From Gammaproteobacteria bacterium (GTDB taxonomy: Bacteria; Pseudomonadota; Gammaproteobacteria; DSM-26407), in contig JAQVKR010000091.1 of the NCBI GenBank assembly GCA_028694565.1, positions 1 to 8,526 on the forward strand: a stretch of 8,526 nucleotides of DNA. The letters run 5' to 3'. Position numbers and translations under genes: made by a program. Shown one piece after another: positions 1 through 8,526 of this stretch (its first letter is position 1; each line of letters begins with the position of its first letter). The notes below the pieces were generated by a model. The model worked only from the letters and a program-made list of their open reading frames with translations. It was not told the DNA's origin and did no database searches.

Positions 1-19
1 GAACAAGGAACAAGGAATT

Positions 20-42
20 GTAGGTGCGGATTCATCCGCACA
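20..42 (+). repeat. REP-like palindromic element (GTAGG head plus 7-bp hairpin)
   Basis: A GTAGG head is followed by a perfect 7-bp inverted repeat, GTGCGGA/TCCGCAC, around a TTCA loop (24-41). It has the same architecture as the hairpins inside metH at 5857-5884 and 5905-6200: GTAGG, then a stem-loop. I infer that it belongs to a dispersed REP-type family in this genome. It lies 57 bp beyond the stop of the minus-strand JAMM gene and could stabilise or end that transcript, but there is no T-run to mark an intrinsic terminator. Just before it, bases 1-17 carry a short 7-bp-period repeat of AACAAGG. Confidence 0.6.
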
Positions 43-98
43 GCCCCCGCGGCGCATCGAAGGCGGTGGCAAGCCCGCCCCCGGGCGATTAGCGCCCC

Positions 99-524
99 CT
101 AATCCTCCACCACCAGCTCCACCGCCGCGAAGGCGTCGTCCACCAGCCGGAACGCCCGCACCTCGGGCGCGCCAACGCCGGCCAGCGAGACAATGAGGTA
201 GAAGGCGTCGGGATAGGCGGCCTGCTCGAGATCGGTGGCCGAGGGCTCGGCCGGGCCGTGGGGATGGGAATGGTAGATGGCGTAGAGCTCCTGGTTCTCC
301 TCGCGCAGGGCGCGGAAGACATCGATCTGCCCGCGCGGGTCCATCTCGAAGCGGTGGGCCGGGTCGGACGCCACGTTGGCCACGGGATGACGGCTCACCG
401 CCACCTCGCCAACGCCGCCGATGAGGCCGCACACCTCGAGGCGCGGCGAGCGCAGGGCATGCCCGACGAGGGCTTCCAGGATGGCGCGCGGCAGGCGCGC
501 CCGGGCGGAGCTCGGTTTCGACAT
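99..524 (-). CDS. JAMM/MPN+ (M67-family) metallopeptidase
   Basis: A 141-residue protein with the JAMM zinc-protease signature. The catalytic Glu lies in EVCGLIGG near residue 32, and the metal-binding motif HSHPHGPAEPSATD gives H-x-H-P-x6-S-x2-D. Bacterial JAMM proteins cleave isopeptide or peptide bonds, often removing a C-terminal extension from ubiquitin-like sulfur carriers. No such carrier or E1-like gene is present here, so the substrate is unknown. There is no signal peptide, so it is probably cytoplasmic. The length is typical for a single-domain family member. The frame is open further upstream into the repeat at 552-834, but I chose ATG 522-524 because family-like sequence begins right after it. 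No Shine-Dalgarno is visible. A TACACT box at 531-536 (minus strand) lies so close that the message might be leaderless. It is on the same strand as the radical SAM maturase, 318 bp downstream of it and separated by the repeat, so co-transcription is possible but unproven. Family call is firm; role unknown. Confidence 0.88.
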   Translation of the reverse strand: MSKPSSARARLPRAILEALVGHALRSPRLEVCGLIGGVGEVAVSRHPVANVASDPAHRFEMDPRGQIDVFRALREENQELYAIYHSHPHGPAEPSATDLEQAAYPDAFYLIVSLAGVGAPEVRAFRLVDDAFAAVELVVED

Positions 525-551
525 ACGCCCAGTGTAGTGCAGAAAAAGAGG

Positions 552-834
552 GAATAGACAGGATGCACAGGATTGAAGAACAGGATTGTTTATCCGCAGA
601 TTACGCCGATCACTCAGGTTCTGCTTTGTCGCGGGGGAGGTCAGCGCCAAGGGCGGGTCGGCGTTCTCCGCGAGGCTGTCGGGTGTGGCCTTCCCGCCTG
701 CCTCTGCGCTTCGCTGCTGCAGCAATGGGCGCGGGCCTGTCAGCCGGCACGGACAATATGCGCAATCTGAGCAATCTGCAGATAGATCCCGATCTTTTTC
801 AAATCCTGTCCATCCTGCAAATCCTGTCCATTCA
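552..834 (+). repeat. MITE-like repeat, copy A (283 bp) with inverted terminal arrays
   Basis: This is a non-coding element homologous to the reverse complement of 2661-2930. A 27-bp block at 580-606 is identical to the reverse complement of 2879-2905. A 17-bp block at 741-757 matches 2735-2751, and a 12-bp block at 719-730 matches 2762-2773. The two ends are inverted copies of each other, built from 9-bp-period units of the type ACAGGATNN (left end 557-590, right end 801-829) and GCAGATTAC (around 596-610 and 766-782). No transposase is inside. Open frames exist, but the frame is not kept between the two copies, so it is not a gene. It starts 27 bp upstream of the JAMM start codon and ends 8 bp past the maturase stop, so it fills the whole gap between those genes. 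No clear target-site duplication is visible. Confidence 0.8.
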
Positions 835-842
835 AACCCTTC

Positions 843-2315
843 TCACCCCCCGAGCAGCGCGGCGAAGGCCTCCGGGTGGCGCTCCATGGCGGTGGCGTAG
901 TAGACCAGCCCCTGGGCGAGGTTGTCGCGCTGGGTGGCGCAGTAGCGGGCGCGGCGGCTCTCGGCCAGCCCGCCGGCGTCCTCGGTGTGGAAGTAGCACA
1001 GCGCGCACAGGTTCACCGCCCAGCAGTGGCGGCACCCCTCCAGGTCGATGCGGCCGTTGCGCCGCAGGACCCGCCCGGCCGCATCCGCGTCGAAGCCCCG
1101 CTCCACGTCGCCGATGCGCAGGGCCGGCAGCCCCTCCACCTTCTCGCAGACGTAGAAGTGGCCGTCCGGGTGCAGCAGGGGCTTGGTGCGGCCCGGCAGG
1201 CAGAAGCCCATCTCCCCGAGGGCGATGCGCGGGTCGCCCACCCGGCGGCGGTGAATGGTCTGCAGCAGGGGGTGGAACACCGCCGAGGCGAAGCTCCGGT
1301 GCAGCCGGGTGCGGTCGCGCAGGCCGTCGGCGGCGTGGCACTCGGCCACCAGCGCCAAGTAGCGCCCGAACAGGGCGTCGAGCCCCTCCGCCGCCCAGGG
1401 AATCCGCGCCGCCTCGGGAAACTCCGACTGGTCGCAGAGGTTGGCGATGGGCTGGATGCCCATCTCCCCCACCCAGTCGTCGAGGCGCAGGTAGTCCACC
1501 GGCGGGGCCAGGGTCATGGCCAGCCGCACCGAGCGCTCCGGGTAGCCGGGGTCCCGCGCCCGCAGCCGCGCCAGGAACGCCGCCGCGGCGGCGTACTGGC
1601 CGCGTCCGGTGCGCTTGGCCACCCGGTAGCGGTCGTTCACCGGGGCCGGCCCGTCGAGGCTCAGCAGCACCCCGAACCGGTGCCGCACCAGGAAGTCGAG
1701 CGCCGCGTCGTCCACCCGGGTGCCGTTGGTGGTGACGATGTAGCCCACGGTGCGGCCGGGCCAGGCCGCCGCCACGTGCTCCACCACCGCGCGGATGAGG
1801 GGGAAGTTCAGGAACGGCTCGCCGCCGTAGAAGGAGATCACCAGCTCGGCGTCCGGGGCGGCCTGCTCCAGCAGGCGGTCCACCCCGGCGCGGGCGGTCT
1901 CCGGGTCCATGTGGGCCGGCGCGGCGGCGCCGCGGGGGCGGTCCTGGCCATGCTGGAAGCAGTAGCGGCAGGCGAGGTTGCAGTGATCGGTGACCTTGAG
2001 CGCCAGGTTGCGCAGGCCGCCGTGGAAGGCCGCCTCCACCGCGGCGCGCGGGTAGCGCCGATCGGGGGTCAGGCGGGCGGGCTCCACCGCGGCGAACAGG
2101 CCCCGGGCGCGCAGCGCCTCCGCCTCGGCGCGCACCTCGGCCACCGCCGCCGCGGGCTGGCCGTGGGCGCGGGCGATGGCCGCGTCGTCCGGGGAGTCCA
2201 GCACCGCGGGCAGGAGCCGCTCGAACAGCCCGCCCACGGCCAGGATGTGGCCGGTGGGGGTATCGAGGAGATAGCGGCCGGCGGCGGTGCGGAAGGTCTT
2301 GAACAGCACGTGCAA
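843..2315 (-). CDS. Radical SAM/SPASM peptide maturase
   Basis: About 490 residues in three parts. Residues 1-80 form an N-terminal domain (FKTFRTAAGRYLLDTPTGHI) resembling the leader-recognition N-terminus of SCIFF-type and Cys-rich-peptide maturases. The radical SAM core follows, with the 4Fe-4S motif CNLACRYC (C112, C116, C119) and GGEP at 164-167. The C-terminal SPASM domain has seven candidate auxiliary-cluster cysteines (C372, C390, C428, C431, C437, C440, C459). Enzymes of this type use S-adenosylmethionine radicals to crosslink or otherwise modify ribosomal peptides, often making Cys thioether bonds. The neighbouring Cys-rich peptide, 40 bp upstream on the same strand, is the likely substrate. 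The start is uncertain: the frame opens at TTG 2313-2315, with GTG at 2307-2309 as the alternative, and neither has a good Shine-Dalgarno. A strong hairpin ends 5 bp before the TTG, suggesting weak or controlled translation. An anaerobic sulfatase-maturase role is less likely, as no sulfatase is nearby. Exact chemistry is not inferable. Confidence 0.9.
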   Translation of the reverse strand: MHVLFKTFRTAAGRYLLDTPTGHILAVGGLFERLLPAVLDSPDDAAIARAHGQPAAAVAEVRAEAEALRARGLFAAVEPARLTPDRRYPRAAVEAAFHGGLRNLALKVTDHCNLACRYCFQHGQDRPRGAAAPAHMDPETARAGVDRLLEQAAPDAELVISFYGGEPFLNFPLIRAVVEHVAAAWPGRTVGYIVTTNGTRVDDAALDFLVRHRFGVLLSLDGPAPVNDRYRVAKRTGRGQYAAAAAFLARLRARDPGYPERSVRLAMTLAPPVDYLRLDDWVGEMGIQPIANLCDQSEFPEAARIPWAAEGLDALFGRYLALVAECHAADGLRDRTRLHRSFASAVFHPLLQTIHRRRVGDPRIALGEMGFCLPGRTKPLLHPDGHFYVCEKVEGLPALRIGDVERGFDADAAGRVLRRNGRIDLEGCRHCWAVNLCALCYFHTEDAGGLAESRRARYCATQRDNLAQGLVYYATAMERHPEAFAALLGG

Positions 2316-2320
2316 GACAC

Positions 2321-2348
2321 GGCGGCCGCGGCGGGAGCCGCGGCCGCC
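2321..2348 (-). promoter_or_regulatory. Perfect GC hairpin between precursor peptide and maturase genes
   Basis: A perfect 12-bp inverted repeat (2321-2332 with 2337-2348), entirely G and C, closes a 4-nt loop in the 40-bp gap between the peptide stop and the maturase start. In the minus-strand transcript it is not followed by a T-run, so it is not a canonical intrinsic terminator. It could partly end transcription, protect the 3' end of the peptide message, or block ribosome entry at the maturase start 5 nt later. Each of these would give more peptide than enzyme, an arrangement often seen in RiPP operons. The structure is seen directly; the function is inferred. Confidence 0.7.
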
Positions 2349-2355
2349 GCTGGCC

Positions 2356-2562
2356 TCAGGCGGTCAGTCCGCCCGCGACCCCGCCGCCGAGGGCGACGGC
2401 GTTGCTGATGTCTCCGGTGCACTTGGCGCGGTCGTAGCAACCGCCCTCGCAGGCATCCATGCAGCGGGTGACCTTGCCCTCGTCCCGTTCCTCCCGGTGG
2501 GAGGTGAGCTGATCGAAGGCGGCGATGGCCGCCCGGCAGTTCTCGCGCATCTTCTCATCCAT
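2356..2562 (-). CDS. Small Cys-rich peptide, candidate RiPP precursor
   Basis: A 68-residue peptide that I do not recognise as a named family. Residues 1-32 are charged and helical-looking, with one Cys (C9), and could serve as a leader. Residues 34-48 hold a cluster, C34-x3-C38-x3-C42-x5-C48 (CMDACEGGCYDRAKC). The tail, GDISNAVALGGGVAGGLTA, is rich in Gly and Ala. A radical SAM/SPASM enzyme follows directly on the same strand, so I infer that it is the precursor and that one or more Cys in the cluster become crosslinked. The start ATG 2560-2562 is supported by an AAGGAG box 8 nt upstream, much stronger than any signal at the maturase; a second in-frame ATG at codon 5 lacks this support. The GG pairs lie too near the C-terminus for a usual double-glycine leader cleavage. 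No exporter or immunity gene is visible. An alternative is a small metal-binding protein unrelated to the maturase. Confidence 0.8.
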   Translation of the reverse strand: MDEKMRENCRAAIAAFDQLTSHREERDEGKVTRCMDACEGGCYDRAKCTGDISNAVALGGGVAGGLTA

Positions 2563-2570
2563 GCCAGTTT

Positions 2571-2576
2571 CTCCTT
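2571..2576 (-). promoter_or_regulatory. Strong Shine-Dalgarno for the Cys-rich peptide
   Basis: The minus strand reads AAGGAG, 8 nt before ATG 2560-2562. It fixes the peptide start and contrasts with the poor initiation region of the maturase. The 84 bp between this site and the repeat at 2661 must hold the operon promoter, unless the promoter lies in the repeat; no convincing -35/-10 pair is visible there. Confidence 0.8.
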
Positions 2577-2660
2577 GAGCAATACCACGGCATTTGTAAG
2601 GTTAGCGCCTCCCGCCCCCCTTGCCCAGCGGAAGTTGCACCCCGCGCGGAGACATGGACT

Positions 2661-2930
2661 CAATAGACAGGATTTACAGGATGCACAGGATTTAAAAGAT
2701 CAAGTTCTATCCGCAGATTACGCCGATTTCGCAGATTGTCCGTGCCGGCTGGCAGACCCGAGCCCATTGCTGCCGCGGCGGTGCTCAGGGATTGGCGGGC
2801 CAGGCCCCTGTCACTGTGCCTCGCAGAGAAGGTCGACCCGACTTCAGCCCTGACCTTCCTCACGACAAAATAGAATCTGCGTAATCTGCGGATAAACAAT
2901 CCTGTCCATCCTGTAAATCCTGTCTATTCA
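2661..2930 (-). repeat. MITE-like repeat, copy B (270 bp), inverted relative to copy A
   Basis: Reverse-complement homologue of 552-834, with the shared blocks listed under that copy. Its ends are near-perfect inverted copies: the left end (2662-2693) and the right end (2900-2929) are both made of the 9-bp-period ACAGGATNN array, flanked inside by GCAGATTAC-type units (2711-2735 and 2874-2892). It carries no transposase and no conserved frame. It lies in the divergent gap between the peptide operon (minus) and metH (plus), and ends 91 bp before the metH start. Together with copy A it brackets the peptide/maturase pair. No obvious target duplication is visible. Confidence 0.82.
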
Positions 2931-2975
2931 TCTTTTCTCTCCTCCGCGGCGCAGCGGCAACGACGCCGGGCCGCG

Positions 2976-2984
2976 TGCTAAACT
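2976..2984 (+). promoter_or_regulatory. Possible extended -10 promoter of metH
   Basis: TGCTAAACT fits an extended -10 element (TGn followed by a TATAAT-like hexamer), 37 bp before the metH ATG. No good -35 hexamer lies 16-18 bp upstream, which is tolerable for an extended -10. The gap between repeat copy B and metH is only 91 bp and shows no cobalamin riboswitch. The metH Shine-Dalgarno is also weak (AGAG shortly before the ATG). Confidence 0.35.
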
Positions 2985-3021
2985 TCACGATCCCTTTGCA
3001 GCCCGAAGAAGCCCCAGAGCA

Positions 3022-7182
<4,161 letters not shown>

Positions 7183-7203
7183 AAGGCAGTCAATCTGCCG
7201 TTC

Positions 7204-7248
7204 AAAAGGGGACGGAGGGAATGTTTTATATTCCCTCCGTCCCCTTTT
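7204..7248. terminator. Perfect 19-bp-stem hairpin, probable bidirectional terminator
   Basis: Bases 7204-7222 and 7230-7248 are exact inverted copies around a 7-nt GTTTTAT loop. The stem is GC-rich inside, with AAAA at its left and TTTT at its right base, so it can work as an intrinsic terminator on both strands. It begins 21 bp after the metH stop and lies 4 bp from the stop of the minus-strand gene remnant at 7253, so it would have served two convergent genes. From memory, the GGGGACGGAGGGA core recurs beside REP/IS200-type transposase genes in other proteobacteria; it may therefore be a mobile hairpin rather than native to metH. Confidence 0.75.
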
Positions 7249-7252
7249 ATCG

Positions 7253-7334
7253 CTAGCCGCGGAGCTTCGCTGCGTCGGCTGAAGCGTCTTGTTGGGCCTT
7301 CTCCTTCTCTTTCAGGCGCGTCTCAAGCGCGGAG
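7253..7334 (-). pseudogene. 3' remnant of a minus-strand gene truncated by the IS481 element
   Basis: Reading the minus strand from the IS edge to a TAG at 7253-7255 gives an open frame of 27 complete codons ending LKEKEKAQQDASADAAKLRG. It is a charged, Lys/Glu/Ala/Gln-rich, probably helical C-terminal tail. The frame runs into the left end of the IS at 7335. The sequence on the other side of the IS (from 8355) is AT-rich, has a stop within a few codons in the reading checked, and does not look like a continuation. So the rest of the gene has been lost or moved. The hairpin 4 bp beyond the stop would be its terminator. I do not recognise the protein; a REP-type transposase tail is one possibility given that hairpin. 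Confidence 0.5.
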
Positions 7335-7359
7335 TGTGTGATTCACAGACATCGTTTCA
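7335..7359 (+). repeat. Left terminal inverted repeat of the IS481 element
   Basis: Matches the reverse complement of 8330-8354 at 23 of 25 positions. Its outer end, TGTGTG, is typical of TGT-starting IS481 ends. Confidence 0.9.
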
Positions 7360-7374
7360 CTATGATCTGTCTCC

Positions 7375-8346
7375 ATGGATCACGAAATCTCAGCGCGTCT
7401 GAAATGGGTTCAACTGTATGAGGAGATTGGCAACGCAGGACTCGTTTGCCGGCGGTGCGGGATCTCGAGACCCGCACTACGGAAGTGGTGGCGCCGCTAT
7501 CAGGCTCAAGGGCATGACGGACTCAAGAGCCAGAGCCGGCGACCCAAGACATCCCCCGCGCAGAAGCTAGATCCGACGACGCAGGGGCTGATTCTCGGAT
7601 TGCGGAGCAAGCGAAAACTAGGGGCCAGGCGGATTCAGAGCGAACTTGCTCGGTTGCATGGGATGCTTCTCTCGTTGGCCACGATTCACAAGGCGCTGTC
7701 CCGCAACCAGGTCAGGCGGATCCGGTTTGAGCGGCGCAAGGCACACTACAAGCGCTACGAAAGACCGATTCCTGGAGAGCGAGTTCAGATGGACACCTGC
7801 AAGATAGCGCCAGGACTTTATCAATACACCGCTGTCGATGACTGCACCAGGTACCGAGTGCTGGCGCTTTTCGACAGAAGGACTGCCGCGAACACTCTGG
7901 AGTTCATCGATCAAGTTCTCGAAGAGATGCCCCTTCCTATCCAGCGATTCCAAACGGACCGTGGCCGAGAATTCTTCGCGCAGAAAGTGCAACGTCGCAT
8001 GATGGAACTGGCCATCAAGTTCCGGCCCATAAAACCCCGGTCACCCCACCTGAACGGAAAGGTGGAGCGCTCCCAGAGGACTGACCTAGAGGAGTTCTAC
8101 CCGAATGTCGACTTAACCGATAGTCGCCTCCACGACCTCTTGGCGGAGTGGCAGCACTACTACAACTGGCATCGCCCACACGGTGCCCACAGGGGCCGCC
8201 CGCCCATGGATAAGTTCTTTGAGGTTATCCACGACACACCGTATTGGGATGATGTGTATGAGAAGTACGATGCAGCGCTAGAACGCATTCAAGAGGCCGA
8301 CTATCAGCTGGTTCTACACCTCCGAAAATTGAAACGATGCCTATGA
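7375..8346 (+). CDS. IS481-family DDE transposase
   Basis: 323 residues. The N-terminal 60 residues form a helix-turn-helix region (CRRCGISRPALRKWWRRYQ) for binding the IS ends. The integrase-like core (rve fold) has the acidic triad D140 (VQMDTCKI), D195 (QTDRGREFF) and E231 (NGKVERSQ). The last two are separated by 35 residues, as expected for DDE enzymes. YNWHRPHGAHRGRPP near residue 265 is the usual C-terminal signature of the family. The frame is uninterrupted, so the protein is probably active. ATG 7375 has no clear Shine-Dalgarno. A TATGAT box at 7361-7366 is so close that a very short or leaderless message is possible. The TGA stop overlaps the right terminal repeat. Confidence 0.93.
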   Translation: MDHEISARLKWVQLYEEIGNAGLVCRRCGISRPALRKWWRRYQAQGHDGLKSQSRRPKTSPAQKLDPTTQGLILGLRSKRKLGARRIQSELARLHGMLLSLATIHKALSRNQVRRIRFERRKAHYKRYERPIPGERVQMDTCKIAPGLYQYTAVDDCTRYRVLALFDRRTAANTLEFIDQVLEEMPLPIQRFQTDRGREFFAQKVQRRMMELAIKFRPIKPRSPHLNGKVERSQRTDLEEFYPNVDLTDSRLHDLLAEWQHYYNWHRPHGAHRGRPPMDKFFEVIHDTPYWDDVYEKYDAALERIQEADYQLVLHLRKLKRCL

Positions 8347-8354
8347 ATCACACA
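8330..8354 (-). repeat. Right terminal inverted repeat of the IS481 element
   Basis: Inverted copy of 7335-7359 with two mismatches. It contains the last five codons and the stop of the transposase. Confidence 0.9.
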
Positions 8355-8431
8355 AAATATTCAACATCGAGTAATTTTACATATCCTCTTGTATTTATCA
8401 TCCTGAATTCAACTCGTAAGTGCAACTCAGT

Positions 8432-8484
8432 TTGGCGGTGAGAGGACAAGCCACGGTAGCATCATGGCCCCCTCTAACCGCCAA
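8432..8484 (+). promoter_or_regulatory. Hairpin upstream of the IS30-like transposase start
   Basis: A 14-bp inverted repeat with one mismatch (8432-8445 with 8471-8484) around a 25-nt loop ends just before the Shine-Dalgarno of the downstream gene. Hairpins in the leader of IS transposase genes commonly limit expression from outside promoters. Here the structure is seen and the role inferred. Confidence 0.5.
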
Positions 8485-8498
8485 GAAAGAGGAGCACG

Positions 8499-8526
8499 AT
8501 GAGAGGCTACACGCAGCTTGCCCAAG
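8499..8526 (+). CDS. Partial IS30-family transposase, N-terminus only
   Basis: ATG at 8499-8501 is preceded by AAAGAGGAG, ending 4 nt upstream. Only nine residues, MRGYTQLAQ, fit before the window ends. They match the usual IS30 opening, Met then a Tyr-x-Gln-Leu motif ahead of a helix-turn-helix. The call rests on this short match, the strong ribosome site and the upstream IS-like sequence. The rest lies outside the window. Confidence 0.5.

Larger units (their letters stand above)
7335..8354 (+). mobile_element. Complete IS481-family insertion sequence (1020 bp)
   Basis: 25-bp terminal inverted repeats at 7335-7359 and 8330-8354 differ at only two positions; both begin TGTGTGATTCA read inward. 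They enclose one intact transposase, whose stop codon lies inside the right repeat. The near-identical ends and intact gene suggest a recent arrival. The bases just outside (GCGGAG on the left, AAATAT on the right) do not form a target duplication, so one flank was probably changed after insertion by deletion or recombination. The element has visibly lower GC than metH. Confidence 0.9.
8403..8526 (+). mobile_element. Probable left end of an IS30-family element (cut by window edge)
   Basis: The partial gene at 8499 begins like an IS30-family transposase, and the stretch GTAAGTGCAACTCAGTTTGG (8416-8435) resembles, from memory, the terminal repeats of such elements. The exact boundary cannot be fixed without the right end; 8403 is an estimate. 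The 48 bp between the IS481 right end (8354) and this point are AT-rich and show no gene or signal. Confidence 0.45.

Noticed and set aside
62..79. Hairpin GGCGG/CCGCC as a terminator for the JAMM gene
   Set aside because: The stem is only 5 bp with an 8-nt loop and no T-run; in DNA this GC-rich it is likely chance.
586..900. Similar small frames starting MFIRRLRR in both repeat copies (also 2660-2899, minus)
   Set aside because: They look alike at both ends, but the middle matches only in a shifted frame, so the shared signal is DNA repeat homology, not a conserved protein.
876..2408. 510-residue plus-strand frame over the radical SAM gene
   Set aside because: It is antisense to a gene with clear motifs, and its Gly/Ala/Val/Arg-rich composition fits a GC-driven shadow.
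2931..3021. Cobalamin riboswitch upstream of metH
   Set aside because: Only 91 bp separate the repeat from the start codon, and no B12-box-like sequence or multi-stem fold is apparent.

Overview
The window is high-GC bacterial chromosome, most likely from a gammaproteobacterium. The MetH protein follows the E. coli enzyme closely over its whole length apart from one linker. The GC-rich codon usage and the small dispersed hairpin repeats would fit a Chromatiales-like lineage, but that placement is an inference from composition and remembered repeat sequences, not a search.

Layout. (1) Bases 1-98 hold a REP-like hairpin. (2) A minus-strand block carries, in transcription order, a 68-residue Cys-rich peptide (2356-2562), a radical SAM/SPASM maturase (843-2315) and, further downstream, a JAMM/MPN+ metalloprotease (99-524). 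The peptide and maturase look like a small ribosomally made, post-translationally modified peptide (RiPP) pair. A perfect 12-bp GC hairpin lies between the two genes. The pair is bracketed by two copies of a 270-283 bp repeat (552-834 and 2661-2930) in opposite orientation, whose ends are made of 9-bp-period arrays. (3) metH (3022-7182, plus strand) is divergent from the peptide block. It encodes complete cobalamin-dependent methionine synthase, but is about 160 residues longer than E. coli MetH. The extra length lies in the linker between the B12 domain and the reactivation domain. It is built from an inverted REP-like hairpin followed by six and a half in-frame copies of a 45-bp REP-like unit. 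(4) Downstream of metH is a perfect 19-bp-stem hairpin, probably a bidirectional terminator, then the last 27 codons of a minus-strand gene cut off by an insertion sequence. (5) Bases 7335-8354 are a complete IS481-family element with 25-bp terminal inverted repeats and an intact DDE transposase. (6) The right edge holds the beginning of what looks like an IS30-family element, with a hairpin just ahead of the transposase start.

How it fits together. The left part is a candidate uncharacterised peptide-modification system: precursor, maturase and perhaps a protease. No exporter is visible. The middle is a housekeeping methionine gene that has absorbed and amplified a repeat element without losing frame. 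The right part is an insertion hot spot where two IS elements have broken an older gene. The most noteworthy items are the peptide/maturase pair with its hairpin, the inverted flanking repeats around it, and the REP-derived expansion inside metH.
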